NCBI RefSeq assembly: GCF_040954835.1
Contig: NC_090705.1
Location: 17,372,436 to 17,436,435, forward strand
Direction of reading: 5' to 3'
Source of the DNA: Lepisosteus oculatus
Lineage: Eukaryota > Chordata > Actinopteri > Semionotiformes > Lepisosteidae
Length of the DNA stretch: 64,000 nt
The notes under the pieces are model-generated. The model did not search any database. It saw only the letters and a list, made by a program, of their open reading frames with translations, and was not told where the DNA came from. A program made the translations under genes and the position numbers. Numbering within the stretch: the stretch's first letter is position 1; every line of letters starts with the position of its first letter. Of this stretch, positions 36,917-46,316 are shown in pieces.

Positions 36917-39900
36917 CTTCAGAGCACAAAACGACCAAAATGTTTTTGATAAGTTTCACTTATTATTATTAAGTTTCACTTTTAGCAGCATCTCTAAAAT
37001 CAAGTGTACGCGAATGAATTTAAAAATCCGCAAAATTGTTTCTTTGGTGTCTGTTTTTACACTGTTATTGGACATTAAGGACCAACATAATGTTCATATA
37101 CAGTATGCGTCTACTGCACAGATATCCATGGGTGTTTTTTAGGCAAAATTAAGTGTGTCTTACACCTCTGGAGGTAAAAGTTCCGTACCATCAACTTTAA
37201 ATTCATAGCAATCTGGATTCGTACTGAATTTCACCCACCCTGACGTGTGCTCAAGTTTCTACAGCCAGGACTCGGTTAGAAACTGTCCATTCGATTATCA
37301 TGTTCTATACATGTTCTGTACATTCGGTTTCAAGCAGAATAGCTCGTTTTGATGATTTTTCAATGCGACATAAACGTTAGAATGAAATATGCCTGGACGA
37401 AATCGTAATTTCCTCCCACCTGCTGATTGCAATTTACATATTGGGTAAATTTTCCCAAGACTACATACAGAAAAGAACTCAAAACCAAATTGTACAGAAA
37501 AGTAGGCAAAACACTAAATTTACCAAAATCCAGACTTGCACAGCATCGCACCTACAGTACAGCTTCATCATTAGGTGCAACAGCTGGACATCTTTTGTAA
37601 CATAAATATATTAGTTTCTGACAAATTGTGGGCAGGTTTTCAGTATTTACTCTTTTAAATCGTCCTGAATCAAAATTTGTTTATGCTGCACTATGGATAG
37701 TAGTGAAAAAAAAAAACTGCTGATAGATATATACAAGGAAAGTTTACCGTTTAAGTGATTTGACGCTCAAGAACATGGAATTGTTTGCTGAATTATTTTT
37801 TTTTAACTTACAGAGTATTTGAGGCACCCTTCTCTTAGCTCCTGTAGTCCCGTAGTAATATCCTGACCACTTAGACACTGCAGCATGGGCACACACTTCC
37901 TTCCCAGCAAAGAAAGCCATTCTTCCTACAATGCGATAATATTGGGAATTAACCCCAAACCAAATTGTCACGACAACCAGGCAGTCAAAGACAAAGCGTA
38001 AGCGAGCTAATCAGACCCAGCAGCGGGTGATTATCAACAAACGCCGCCGCACGAGTTAAACCACCTGCGCACACTCATTGCGGTGCGCACTGTTATTTAA
38101 ACCATCTGCACCTGCTTCCCACTGCTCGGTATTGAGTCTACTCCTTGAGAGCTCTACCTGGCGTTTTTCCCCGTACCTCGTTTATTCCGGTTTTTGGATT
38201 CCCCTTCTGCCTTTTCGACTTTGCTCCTCGCCTCTCGACTCGGACTGTCTGCTACCGGTGAACTTCCTGGATTACGACTTGCCTTTCGCCTTTTGACTAC
38301 GACCTTGCCTCTCGTTCTGGTTTGTTCGCCTGCCTCATCTATCACCCGTGCCTGCGTCTGCACAGGATCCGTGTATCTTCTCACCAGGGATTCCTAACAC
38401 AAATATTGTCAGTATTAGATCCCATTCAGATAATACTTTTCACCTCAAGCTCTGTATGGCAATACATAATACATACAAATCTAAAAATCATTAAAATGGT
38501 CACAGACTAGCTATTTTGACTGTAGCTTAAAGATGTATGGATCCATCCAGCCATTTCTTGATAGAAGCCAGGGTATTAGCTGCAGCAGCACATCTGAATA
38601 GCTTGTTCCAGACTCCCACAACCCTTTTTTGTTAAGAAGTGCTTCCCGTTCTCAGTTTTAAATTCACATTCATGTAGTTTCCACTTGTGATCTTAGGATT
38701 AAGCTTTCCTCTTGATTTTGTAGTGCACTGGGACTTCAGACATCTTATGTTTTTGTGCTTGAAATGCGCAGCAATTTGGAAAGCTTACCTTAAATCTGTC
38801 TAGGCCTTCTAGTCCCATTAAAATAACAGAGAAATAATCAAACTAATATTAAGCAACATACAACAATTCCAAAAGGAGCTGAAACAGGACAAGAGGGAAT
38901 TCTGATTCACTAATACCACATCTGGCCAAAATCCAAGGAATGACAGGTCAGACGAATAGGCTCTCTGAGTGACAGGCAATGTATGACTTGAGGGACATAA
39001 GAAAGACTTCCATCACCTTCCCTTACCAGAACCAGCTCAAGATCTCAATCCAGTTGAGAACTAGTAAAATCAATTGAAGTTCAAGTCCTTACATCATCAT
39101 CTGAAGGTCATTCTTCTATAAAGGTGGGATGGGCTGCAAATATTTCAAAACCTTGTAGGACATATGCATGTGCTTTTACAGCTGTCCCTGAAGCTCACAG
39201 GAGCCTAACATATCAGTAGTTAAGCCTTCCAGATATTTTAACTTTCCTGTAATGGGAAATGCCCAATGTCCTGAAAACTGATTCCCCCATAATGGAATGA
39301 TGGTCAGATTGCACGTTCCATAATGACGTTTGAAAGACAAATCTCACTTGTAAACAGAAAGATAAGAGAATAGTGGGGAAAGTATTTTGTCTTTTGAGTA
39401 ATTGGTGTATTAGTTCGTACCAAAAATAATATCCTACTGTTTTCCCACTGTGATTTGGCAGTTTTAACACCTTAGGTTCACCGAAGGTTCTTCTCTATTT
39501 CTGTTAATAACCTGAGTTTTCAGTTTTAAGTTTCTTTTGTCTTCTGCGTGTACTGCAGCAGCCAACGCTCAGTGGGATAATAGGACTGTCTGTATGAAGG
39601 TGCTTATAAGAGAGCAATGTGGCTCAATGAAGAGCTCTCATTACCTTGATTAAAGTTATGAATAATGGCATTGCACAGCCTTGTGTGTCTTACTTACCTT
39701 TCTCATTTTTACTGGAACAGATTCTAGTTCCCACTCCAGCTCGGCTTCAACTAACCTCAGACTCTCAAAGATTTTCTGATGGAAAATGGACATAGTGAGT
39801 TGGAAACAGGAAATACCAGAGCCAGTGCGCACCTGTTTATGCCTTTTGTGGTTGCCATGTCTGTGGTGGACTTTAGCAAGGCTGAATGAATTGCTTTTAA

Positions 39901-41806
39901 ATCATACTATAAAAATATTATTACAATATTCTATGCTATTCCATACTACTATTGTAACATGAAATCACAGTAGTCTATAGTATTGCACACTACTACTGTT
40001 GTACAATAATATAACGATTTTTAAAAAGACAAACGTTGAATTTAAACACAAAGTTACAGGTACTGTACATCGTAGGCTATTCTGAATACTAAAATATTTT
40101 TTGTTTCCGAAAGGAAAATAAACAGAATAAACATTCTGTGCACTGCCTTCTGCTGTTCTGTGCCTGCAAGCCATCACAGCACATTTGTTGATACCGAACA
40201 AAATGTAAGTGTATATGAAATACAATATTTAACTACACACAAATTAAAGCTGAGGGTTATAAAACAACATGAAATGCTTCTGGTAAAAAAGTACACATCT
40301 GTTGGCAGAATTAGGAGAAACCTGCCAGTCTTGAGTTTTGGCCCTGTGGCTCACAGTTTCGAGGATAGATGCTTAATTACCTCAAAGGGATAATCCTGTT
40401 CTCCCATCTTGTCTTTGGCTTTCCTGAAGAAAGGAAGCGTTGTCACCGGTGCAGGACGGTGAATCAGGAGAGCTGCACCAGACTTACTCAGTAAACTGAA
40501 GACTTTTTTGAACATCTGCGATGGGCTCTGTTCTCAATTGAGAAGGATTTGATATCACTTAATCTTCCCGTGCCAAAAGGTAAGAAAATACATTTGTACA
40601 TGGAGACAAAAAAAGACACGGAAATTGGTGGCCCCAGTAGTCCTCAGATGTTTAGTTGAATGCCACAATATAATCACCAGTTTGCAAATCATCTCCAAGT
40701 ATCAACTTTGTGTAATTTTAACATGAGTCACTTTAAACAAACTAACACAAGCAAGTAACGAACGAATGCTCTTGTTGTGGTATCCAGACATACAGTACAT
40801 TAGCTAAAACAGGAGTTGTGGTGTACAGAATTGTCCTAGATTTGCTACTTAAAAGACATTGGCAAATAAAAACAGAAGTTTCTAAATTTAAATGATTAGA
40901 AGAATGTTTGGAACAATGTCATTCTATAAAGTTTTATATACTGTAAATTAGAGCAACATCTAAAGCTTTTTGCCAATTGGAAGTTCCATAGAAAAATCAA
41001 TAGCAGCAGGATCAATCTGGGAGGTGTAAACTAGGTGGTAGAATACGCAGAATCTCCTAGTGTTCACATGGGTTTTTCCCTAGTGCCCTGGGCTTCCTCC
41101 CGTCGTGCAAAAAACAAACTGGCTAAGTTAATGTCTAACATCCTCAGCATGTGATAATGGCTAACTTTTCCTTGTTTGTGTGCATGTGCCCTAAACACAC
41201 TGGATTTAACTGGCAGCCCAGCCTTGATATAGTCCTGCCTTCTGCCCTGTGTCTACTGCTGACACAATTGGCTGTCGATGATGATATTGGACACAATCTT
41301 AAGAAATATGAGACTGAAAGAAGCTGCAGAATATAGCATTATTCAATACCATTCAGAAAACCCGATTAAGTGAAACTGAAGTGGATTTGGTAGGTGCTAA
41401 GTAATGAATAATGAGCTTTTTTATTATTGCTGTTGCTATAAATACATACCTCTAAATACGGTAAGGCATTGACAAGCAAAGCCTTGTCAAAACTGCCTTT
41501 CTTTAGGTGTTGTAACCCTTCGATGTCACTGTTAATCTCTTTGGGATCAGCAGTCTCTCCCCACAACACTGGATGTAAAAGTACCAAAGTCTTCTCCAGG
41601 GCTGGAATCAGGTGTTCCCCATCTTCTCCCATGTAGAGCAATTTATGATGCGGATCCAAATCCAAATATTTCCATATCAGCTTGACTAAGCTCTCTTGAT
41701 AGTGACTTCCAAACACATGACAGTAAGCAGTGTGCCCTTCACTCCTTACTGAAGTTGACTGAAAGCCACTGCACATTAAACATTCACTCATCTTTTGTCT
41801 TAACAT
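36710..41806 (-). CDS. Unnamed SAM-dependent methyltransferase-like protein (300 aa, five exons)
   Basis: Five exons join in phase 0 throughout: 41450-41806, 40381-40527, 39698-39775, 37812-37925 and 36710-36916 (903 nt, stop at 36710-36712). The product has the layout of a class I (Rossmann) methyltransferase. Strand one with a motif I-like LLYMGEDGEHL is at residues 56-66, an acidic-start strand FDKALLVNALPYL at 106-118, a helix plus strand SLLSKSGAALLIHR at 130-143, and a closing strand FEDTLLFIVAH near 238-248. All introns are GT-AG, and AATAAA signals lie about 50 nt after the stop, so it looks like a live gene. The first Met could instead be 41791 (295 aa). Substrate and partners are unknown. 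The human interval between HIVEP1 and EDN1 has, to my knowledge, no such gene. Motif I is degenerate, so catalytic activity is uncertain. Confidence 0.75.
37812..37925 (-). CDS. Methyltransferase-like gene, exon 4
   Basis: 38 codons beginning EEWLSLLGRKCVPML and ending in ITTGLQELREGCLKYS. Acceptor CATTGTAG|GAAGAA, donor TACTCT|GTAAGT. A solo LTR begins 40 bp upstream of the acceptor, in the preceding intron. Confidence 0.72.
37961..38404 (+). mobile_element. Solo LTR of an LTR retrotransposon with 5-bp target duplication
   Basis: A 434-bp unit at 37966-38399 begins TGTCACGACAACC and ends ATTCCTAACA, so it has the TGT...ACA termini. It is flanked by identical CAAAT at 37961-37965 and 38400-38404. 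A TATA-like TATTTAAA lies near 38094. No second LTR, gag or pol lies next to it, so the interior was probably lost by LTR-LTR recombination. The 5-bp duplication is usual for Gypsy-type elements. It lies in intron 3 of the methyltransferase-like gene, antisense to it. The open frames inside it are not genes. Confidence 0.88.
38540..38720 (+). repeat. Interspersed repeat fragment
   Basis: The stretch around ACTCCCACAACCCTTT followed by a segment ending TTTTAAA and CACTT recurs near 25855-25925 in this window, which marks it as a dispersed repeat. The family is not identified. It lies in intron 3 of the methyltransferase-like gene. Confidence 0.4.
39698..39775 (-). CDS. Methyltransferase-like gene, exon 3
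   Basis: 26 codons (KIFESLRLVEAELEWELESV, then PVKMRK), acceptor TTTTCCATCAG|AAAATC, donor AGAAAG|GTAAGT. Both splice signals are strong and the exon is phase 0 at each end. Confidence 0.75.
40381..40527 (-). CDS. Methyltransferase-like gene, exon 2
   Basis: 49 codons beginning SPSQMFKKVFSLLSKSG, acceptor GAGAACAG|AGCCCA, donor TTTGAG|GTAATT. An alternative in-frame acceptor (CATCGCAG|ATGTTC) would remove four codons. It holds the helix and strand that follow motif IV in class I methyltransferases, including GAALLIHRPAP. Confidence 0.72.
41040..41290 (+). repeat. Degenerate SINE body
   Basis: Pieces such as CACATGGGTTTTTCCCTAGTG, then GCCCTGGGCTTCCTCCC, and further on CCTGCCTTCTGCCCTGTG resemble the conserved body of fish V-/HE-type SINEs. 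It overlaps the 3' region past exon 1 (intron 1) of the methyltransferase-like gene. Boundaries are uncertain. Confidence 0.4.
41450..41806 (-). CDS. Methyltransferase-like gene, exon 1
   Basis: 119 codons from Met 41806 to the donor TTAGAG|GTATGT. It carries the putative cofactor-binding strand (LLYMGEDGEHL) and FDKALLVNALPYLE at its end. The sequence just upstream of the Met is an A-run after a T-rich stretch and lacks a pyrimidine tract, which argues that this is the first coding exon. A non-coding leader exon may exist further upstream. Confidence 0.75.
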
Positions 41807-44730
41807 ACTGTTTTTTTTTGTTATAACGTTTTAAGAAGGCATTTGAATATGATATGACAATGAAGGAAAAAAAGAAACGTAAACACTATCCGTGTAACCT
41901 GCTGCCCTGGAATCAGCTTTGTGAACATGGTTCCCAAGCAACAAGGTTTCCACACACAAATTCACCACAGGTACAAGTCTCCTCTAGGCGTCACTCAAGT
42001 CACATCGTATCTGAAATTATAGTTCTTTTTAAAGCCACTCTTTCTTCAGGATTAGACATTAATACTGCTGTGCTTTGCTAGAAAACTGACGGCTCAATAC
42101 TGTGGCACATATAAAGAGTGCAGGGGAGGAGGATGAGTAGGACAATAGACAGGAGAAGACAAAGATATAACTACTTGTTAAAAACAAGCTGATATACTTG
42201 CACCCTTACCCACTGGACTTTCACCCTGGTCTGGTTCCCATTATCCTGTGTGTAATTTTAATACTGACCTTTGCTGCTAGCTAGGCAAGCAGCTACTGTA
42301 CATCTCCCCTCAATTATTAACTGTTGGCAGATGGGTTGAAGTTTTCATTATGTACGGTAGAATGTCATACTTAATATAAAGCATGAGCTGTGTGGGCCTA
42401 CATATGAATTTGATGAAAATGCATCCCCTTTTAAATTGTATTGAATGCCATCAGTGCCTAGACCACCCACATCCGGCATATGTTTTGTCTCAAATAAAAA
42501 TAATCCTTAAGGAAAAATCTGTCAGTGTTCATACTGTGGGTTTCTTACTCACTTACTGTACTTCCTTTGTCTGTCCTCTTTTTCACTGTCCATTATGCAA
42601 TAGCCTTTTTTGTGTTGGATGTTATTAAAAAAACAAGTAATAGTCTGATAAAAGTTTCCAGAAAAAACTTCTCACTAATGACTGGGAGAAAATTTCCAGG
42701 ACAAATACATTAGTGTGTCTCCTGAACTTATTAGTGTAGTGTTTCACTATGAAACACCAGTGGGGTAGGTCTCCAGTTCTTACCATTCTCTCATTGTGGT
42801 TTTAAACACTACAAAAAACTTGAACATACAGTAGAGTGTAATGAAGTATAAAATAAAGCCTATTAGGAAAACATTCAACCAATAAGGAAAGAGCTAATAG
42901 AAAAAAATAGAATAAACTAGTTATTGAAGTTAACTTGAGCTTTGTGAGCATCTGATGATCACAAGGCTCCAGATTCACTGAATGGGATTTTAACACTGCC
43001 CTTAAATTGAGAGATTTAAAGGTATTAATGTGTGAATTCAGCATTAATCCTTAATTACTATGCATTATGGGCACCGCTAGACTGAAAATGTGTGACACAG
43101 GTTCTCTAGTACCAGGAATGGGGATTCCTGTTTGAAAGCAATATAGTAGGAATTAGCTAATGAAAGCAAGGGAAAAAAACATCCCAATGTGCAACATTTA
43201 AAAGATGAGGTTCAATTTAATGCAAACATCTACTGTAAAAATGGCCTTTTCCTGTAGCAACATATTTAAAGTCTCAATTTAAGTACGCTGTGATATTTAC
43301 AACCACAAACGGTATCACTACTGTACGTTTCTAGACAAGTGGTCAAATGATTGGACTGCTCCAGGAAGTGAGAGAAAAACTTTTCCAGAGACTTTACCTC
43401 TGAAATTCGGGCATTAGGCATCTCAAACAGGACATTACTAGAGGCCTAATCAAAAAGTTCATCTCCAGTCTGGAACTGAATGCACATGGGCAAAGGAACT
43501 AAAAACTTTTAGAACCACTAAATGAGATGAATCTATTAACTTAGAGTAGCAGTACATTTTCACAGGACTCTTTTTGGAGTATTATTTAACAGCTGGTGCA
43601 CTCTGCTACAACTTTGCATTGTCAACAAATGTGGGCTTCTGATGAGAGTACTGATGATGTACTGAAATATTAAGGAAACTACAGTATGTGGAAATTAATT
43701 TAGGAGGCACATCTTCATCCAAAGAGTTGTAGGAGTATGGAACAACCTTTCTTATTAAGGAATCTACATTCCCTTGACATGGGTACTGTATACTGTAAAA
43801 GGATGTTTTTTTTCAATTGAAAAAAAATCTTCCTGTTGCGGTCAAATACTAAATAATGTGATGAGACAAATTTAAGACATAGTATACTTAATATTCTGAT
43901 ATTTGGTGTTAACTGAGAACTATACATCTCCTCCTCACTTGTGAGGAATAAACCACGGAGACAGGAGAAAGGAGGAAGATGGGATGGAGGGAGGAGTGTG
44001 AAAAAAGATGTGTACATAGAGGGCTCAGCAGTCAAAATATTTATACATAAGAGAGCGGAAGTGCAAGATTACAATTTGACTTTTTCTCCAGTCTTTTGTT
44101 ACAGAAGAGTTCTTCCTTTAACATCTCTGATGGAGCATAAACTCACCATATAAAAGTTATTAATCTCATTAATGCTCATTAATCACAAAAAGGTTTTTAT
44201 ATTTTCTTTTGGGGGGGGGACCTTCAAGTCTCTATCATTTCTATCTGATAAGTAAAAGTAAAAATATTTACTTATTGACATAGTTACTTAATATAATTAT
44301 GTATACTATTACTTACAATAGTAACTACTATTGTTACTTATTGACATCTTAAATATCTCACCCTAAAACTACATACACAATTACTAGTTTTCTACAGATG
44401 TGATATCTAATGAAGGTAATGTTTCTGATACTGAAGTTAAATGAGAGTATTGTCTTAGACTGCTGTAAGTTTGTGTTCACATGCGATAGTACTTCAAATA
44501 CAATAAAAGACATAGCGATCACTGACCTCTGTAAACAAAGTTTTACTGATACAGTTCATCAGATACCGAAATGTGAAGCTACCGTCTTACACAAGGAAAA
44601 ACATAGACATATGTTTCATGGCCAGTAGATGGATTACAATAAATAGTTTGAACTACAACATCTGTACACAGAAACATTTGCCCCATAGCCATAGAAATGT
44701 ACAATATCAGTGCAACATATATATATATAT
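41807..44730. other. Intergenic stretch between hivep1 and the methyltransferase-like gene
   Basis: About 2.9 kb without a supported gene. It should hold the promoter and 5' leader of the methyltransferase-like gene, but I see no convincing TATA box or CpG island near 41806. It is AT-rich, with a G-run near 44210. Otherwise nothing notable. Confidence 0.5.
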
Positions 44731-45116
44731 TTTATTATTCAGAAATTTATGACAGACATAACACTTTTGAAAATAAAAGTTTTTTTGTTTTATGTTTTTT
44801 CTAAATAAACACAAGCAACTACTGGATTTGTAATCTCTGTATTATATACAGGTTCTTAAACAAGAAACTCCAAAAGGCACAATTGTCTATACAACATGTA
44901 CAAAAAACAAAAAAAAATGGCTGGAGCCGACAAGAAAAATAAAAAGAAACAAGGTAAAGATTGGTCATTATTTATGATTGCACGTATAATATGAAATGTC
45001 AGAAAATGTGCTTTGAGGAAAGAGGTGTTTGCAGAATTGCAAACCTTTTAAGTGTTTTCAGTTTTACAAAGTGACAAGCATTACAAAAAATAAAATGAAG
45101 AACTCTCGTGAAGCGA
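44731..45116 (-). other. hivep1: hivep1 3' untranslated region with poly(A) signal
   Basis: The first AATAAA on the minus strand after the stop codon is at 44731-44736, about 380 nt downstream, within AT-rich sequence next to an (AT)n run. It is taken as the likely 3' end. Longer 3' ends cannot be excluded. Confidence 0.55.
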
Positions 45117-46316
45117 TCAGGTCGCTATTACAAGTCTGTCCTCGTCATCGCTAGAGACGTCATTGTACTCCACTGTGATCTGACGTCTTGGGGCCCCTGG
45201 GCATCCTTGAGGCCTTGCTTCACAGGAGCCTCCTGGAGAAGCCTCTTGCTTTGAGACTTCTTCCTCACTGCCCTTTACAAAGTGCTCAATGGCAGAGCCT
45301 CTGGTGCTTTGAAGTGGTGCTGTTTCTGGGCCAGCCTTGGGTCGTGACGCCACTTCTTCGTCACACTTTGCGCTCTCTGCAGTGCTTCTGGAGCCCGACG
45401 GCAGTTCTGGCCTGTTTGAGGGTGTGATTTCTAAATCCCTTAGCTGAATACTCGTGGATGTTTGTGGGGTTAATGCCCGACCGGCAGTGTTGATGTCGAC
45501 ATCCCCAGGAGGGATTATGGATCCTTGAGTAAGCGTAGCATCACAGGGTTTAGAATTGACATTGGAAGTTTCTTCCCCACCTTGGCTTTCAGCTGCAATC
45601 GGACTGACCGATGGAATGAGAGTGGGCAATGCTATGTTCAGGATCTGCAGCCCAGGGATGTGTGCTTGTGGGCTCGGGCAGTTCTGGCTTGGTGGGTTGG
45701 CGGCCAGCACTTGCAAGCCTAATGCGTTCAGAGTGAGGCTCTGAGGATGCACCTGGGGGGCGATGTTGGAGTTTGCCAGGCCCACAATGTTGAGCGTCTC
45801 TAGGCCCAGAGCCGGAAGGGGCTGGAGAGTCTGAGTGCTGAGGGTTTGCAGCCCTGTAACACTGACCTGTCCGATGGGAATGCAAGGCAGCACGTTGTTC
45901 ACTTGTTCGGTCATAGCCAAGGGGTTGCCAGCGCACGGCGCTCCTTCAGGGGATTTCTCTCCATGGGGGCTGGCTGTGCGGTGAATGACGCTCACAGCAG
46001 GGATGGTGAGCTGCACTGGCCCGGCCTGGATCGGCACAAAGGTGGAGTAGGCCGCCAGCCCAGCGGGCACCAGCTGGATGCCCCCCACAGGGATCATGCT
46101 GTAGGGGGTTCTGGTGGGCTGCTGGGAGTGCAGGGGCAGATGGCTGAACAAGTGTGTTGGTGCTGCTGCAGGATCTATCTGACTCTGAGGGAGGAACTGG
46201 GGCTGCAGTGGCGGCGCCGTGTAGACAGACGCAGGCACTAAATTGGTCTGAGTGCTGCGATCAACCGGCAGCCCAGCTTCACTCTGCTGACAGGACTGGC
46301 CCCCTGGCAAGTGAAC
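45117..46316 (-). CDS. hivep1: hivep1 last coding exon
   Basis: 1200 nt, acceptor TTCTTTTCAG|GTTCAC in phase 0, stop codon at 45117-45119. It encodes 399 residues with the conserved [64 protein letters not shown] and [19 protein letters not shown] segments. The C-terminus [13 protein letters not shown] is close to that of human HIVEP1 as I recall it. Confidence 0.95.
   Translation of the reverse strand, partial: VHLPGGQSCQQSEAGLPVDRSTQTNLVPASVYTAPPLQPQFLPQSQIDPAAAPTHLFSHLPLHSQQPTRTPYSMIPVGGIQLVPAGLAAYSTFVPIQAGPVQLTIPAVSVIHRTASPHGEKSPEGAPCAGNPLAMTEQVNNVLPCIPIGQVSVTGLQTLSTQTLQPLPALGLETLNIVGLANSNIAPQVHPQSLTLNALGLQVLAANPPSQNCPSPQAHIPGLQILNIALPTLIPSVSPIAAESQGGEETSNVNSKPCDATLTQGSIIPPGDVDINTAGRALTPQTSTSIQLRDLEITPSNRPELPSGSRSTAESAKCDEEVASRPKAGPETAPLQSTRGSAIEHFVKGSEEEVSKQEASPGGSCEARPQGCPGAPRRQITVEYNDVSSDDEDRLVIAT

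Noticed and set aside
38078-38510. Several open frames on both strands near 38.1-38.5 kb
   Set aside because: They lie within or across the end of the solo LTR and do not resemble any protein.
39213-39470. Minus-strand open frame as an exon of the methyltransferase-like gene
   Set aside because: Its possible acceptor puts a stop in the required phase, and the exons at 39698-39775 and 37812-37925 join perfectly without it.
45188-46241. Plus-strand open frames of 60-130 codons
   Set aside because: They are antisense shadows of the hivep1 last exon, which is supported by homology and splice phase.
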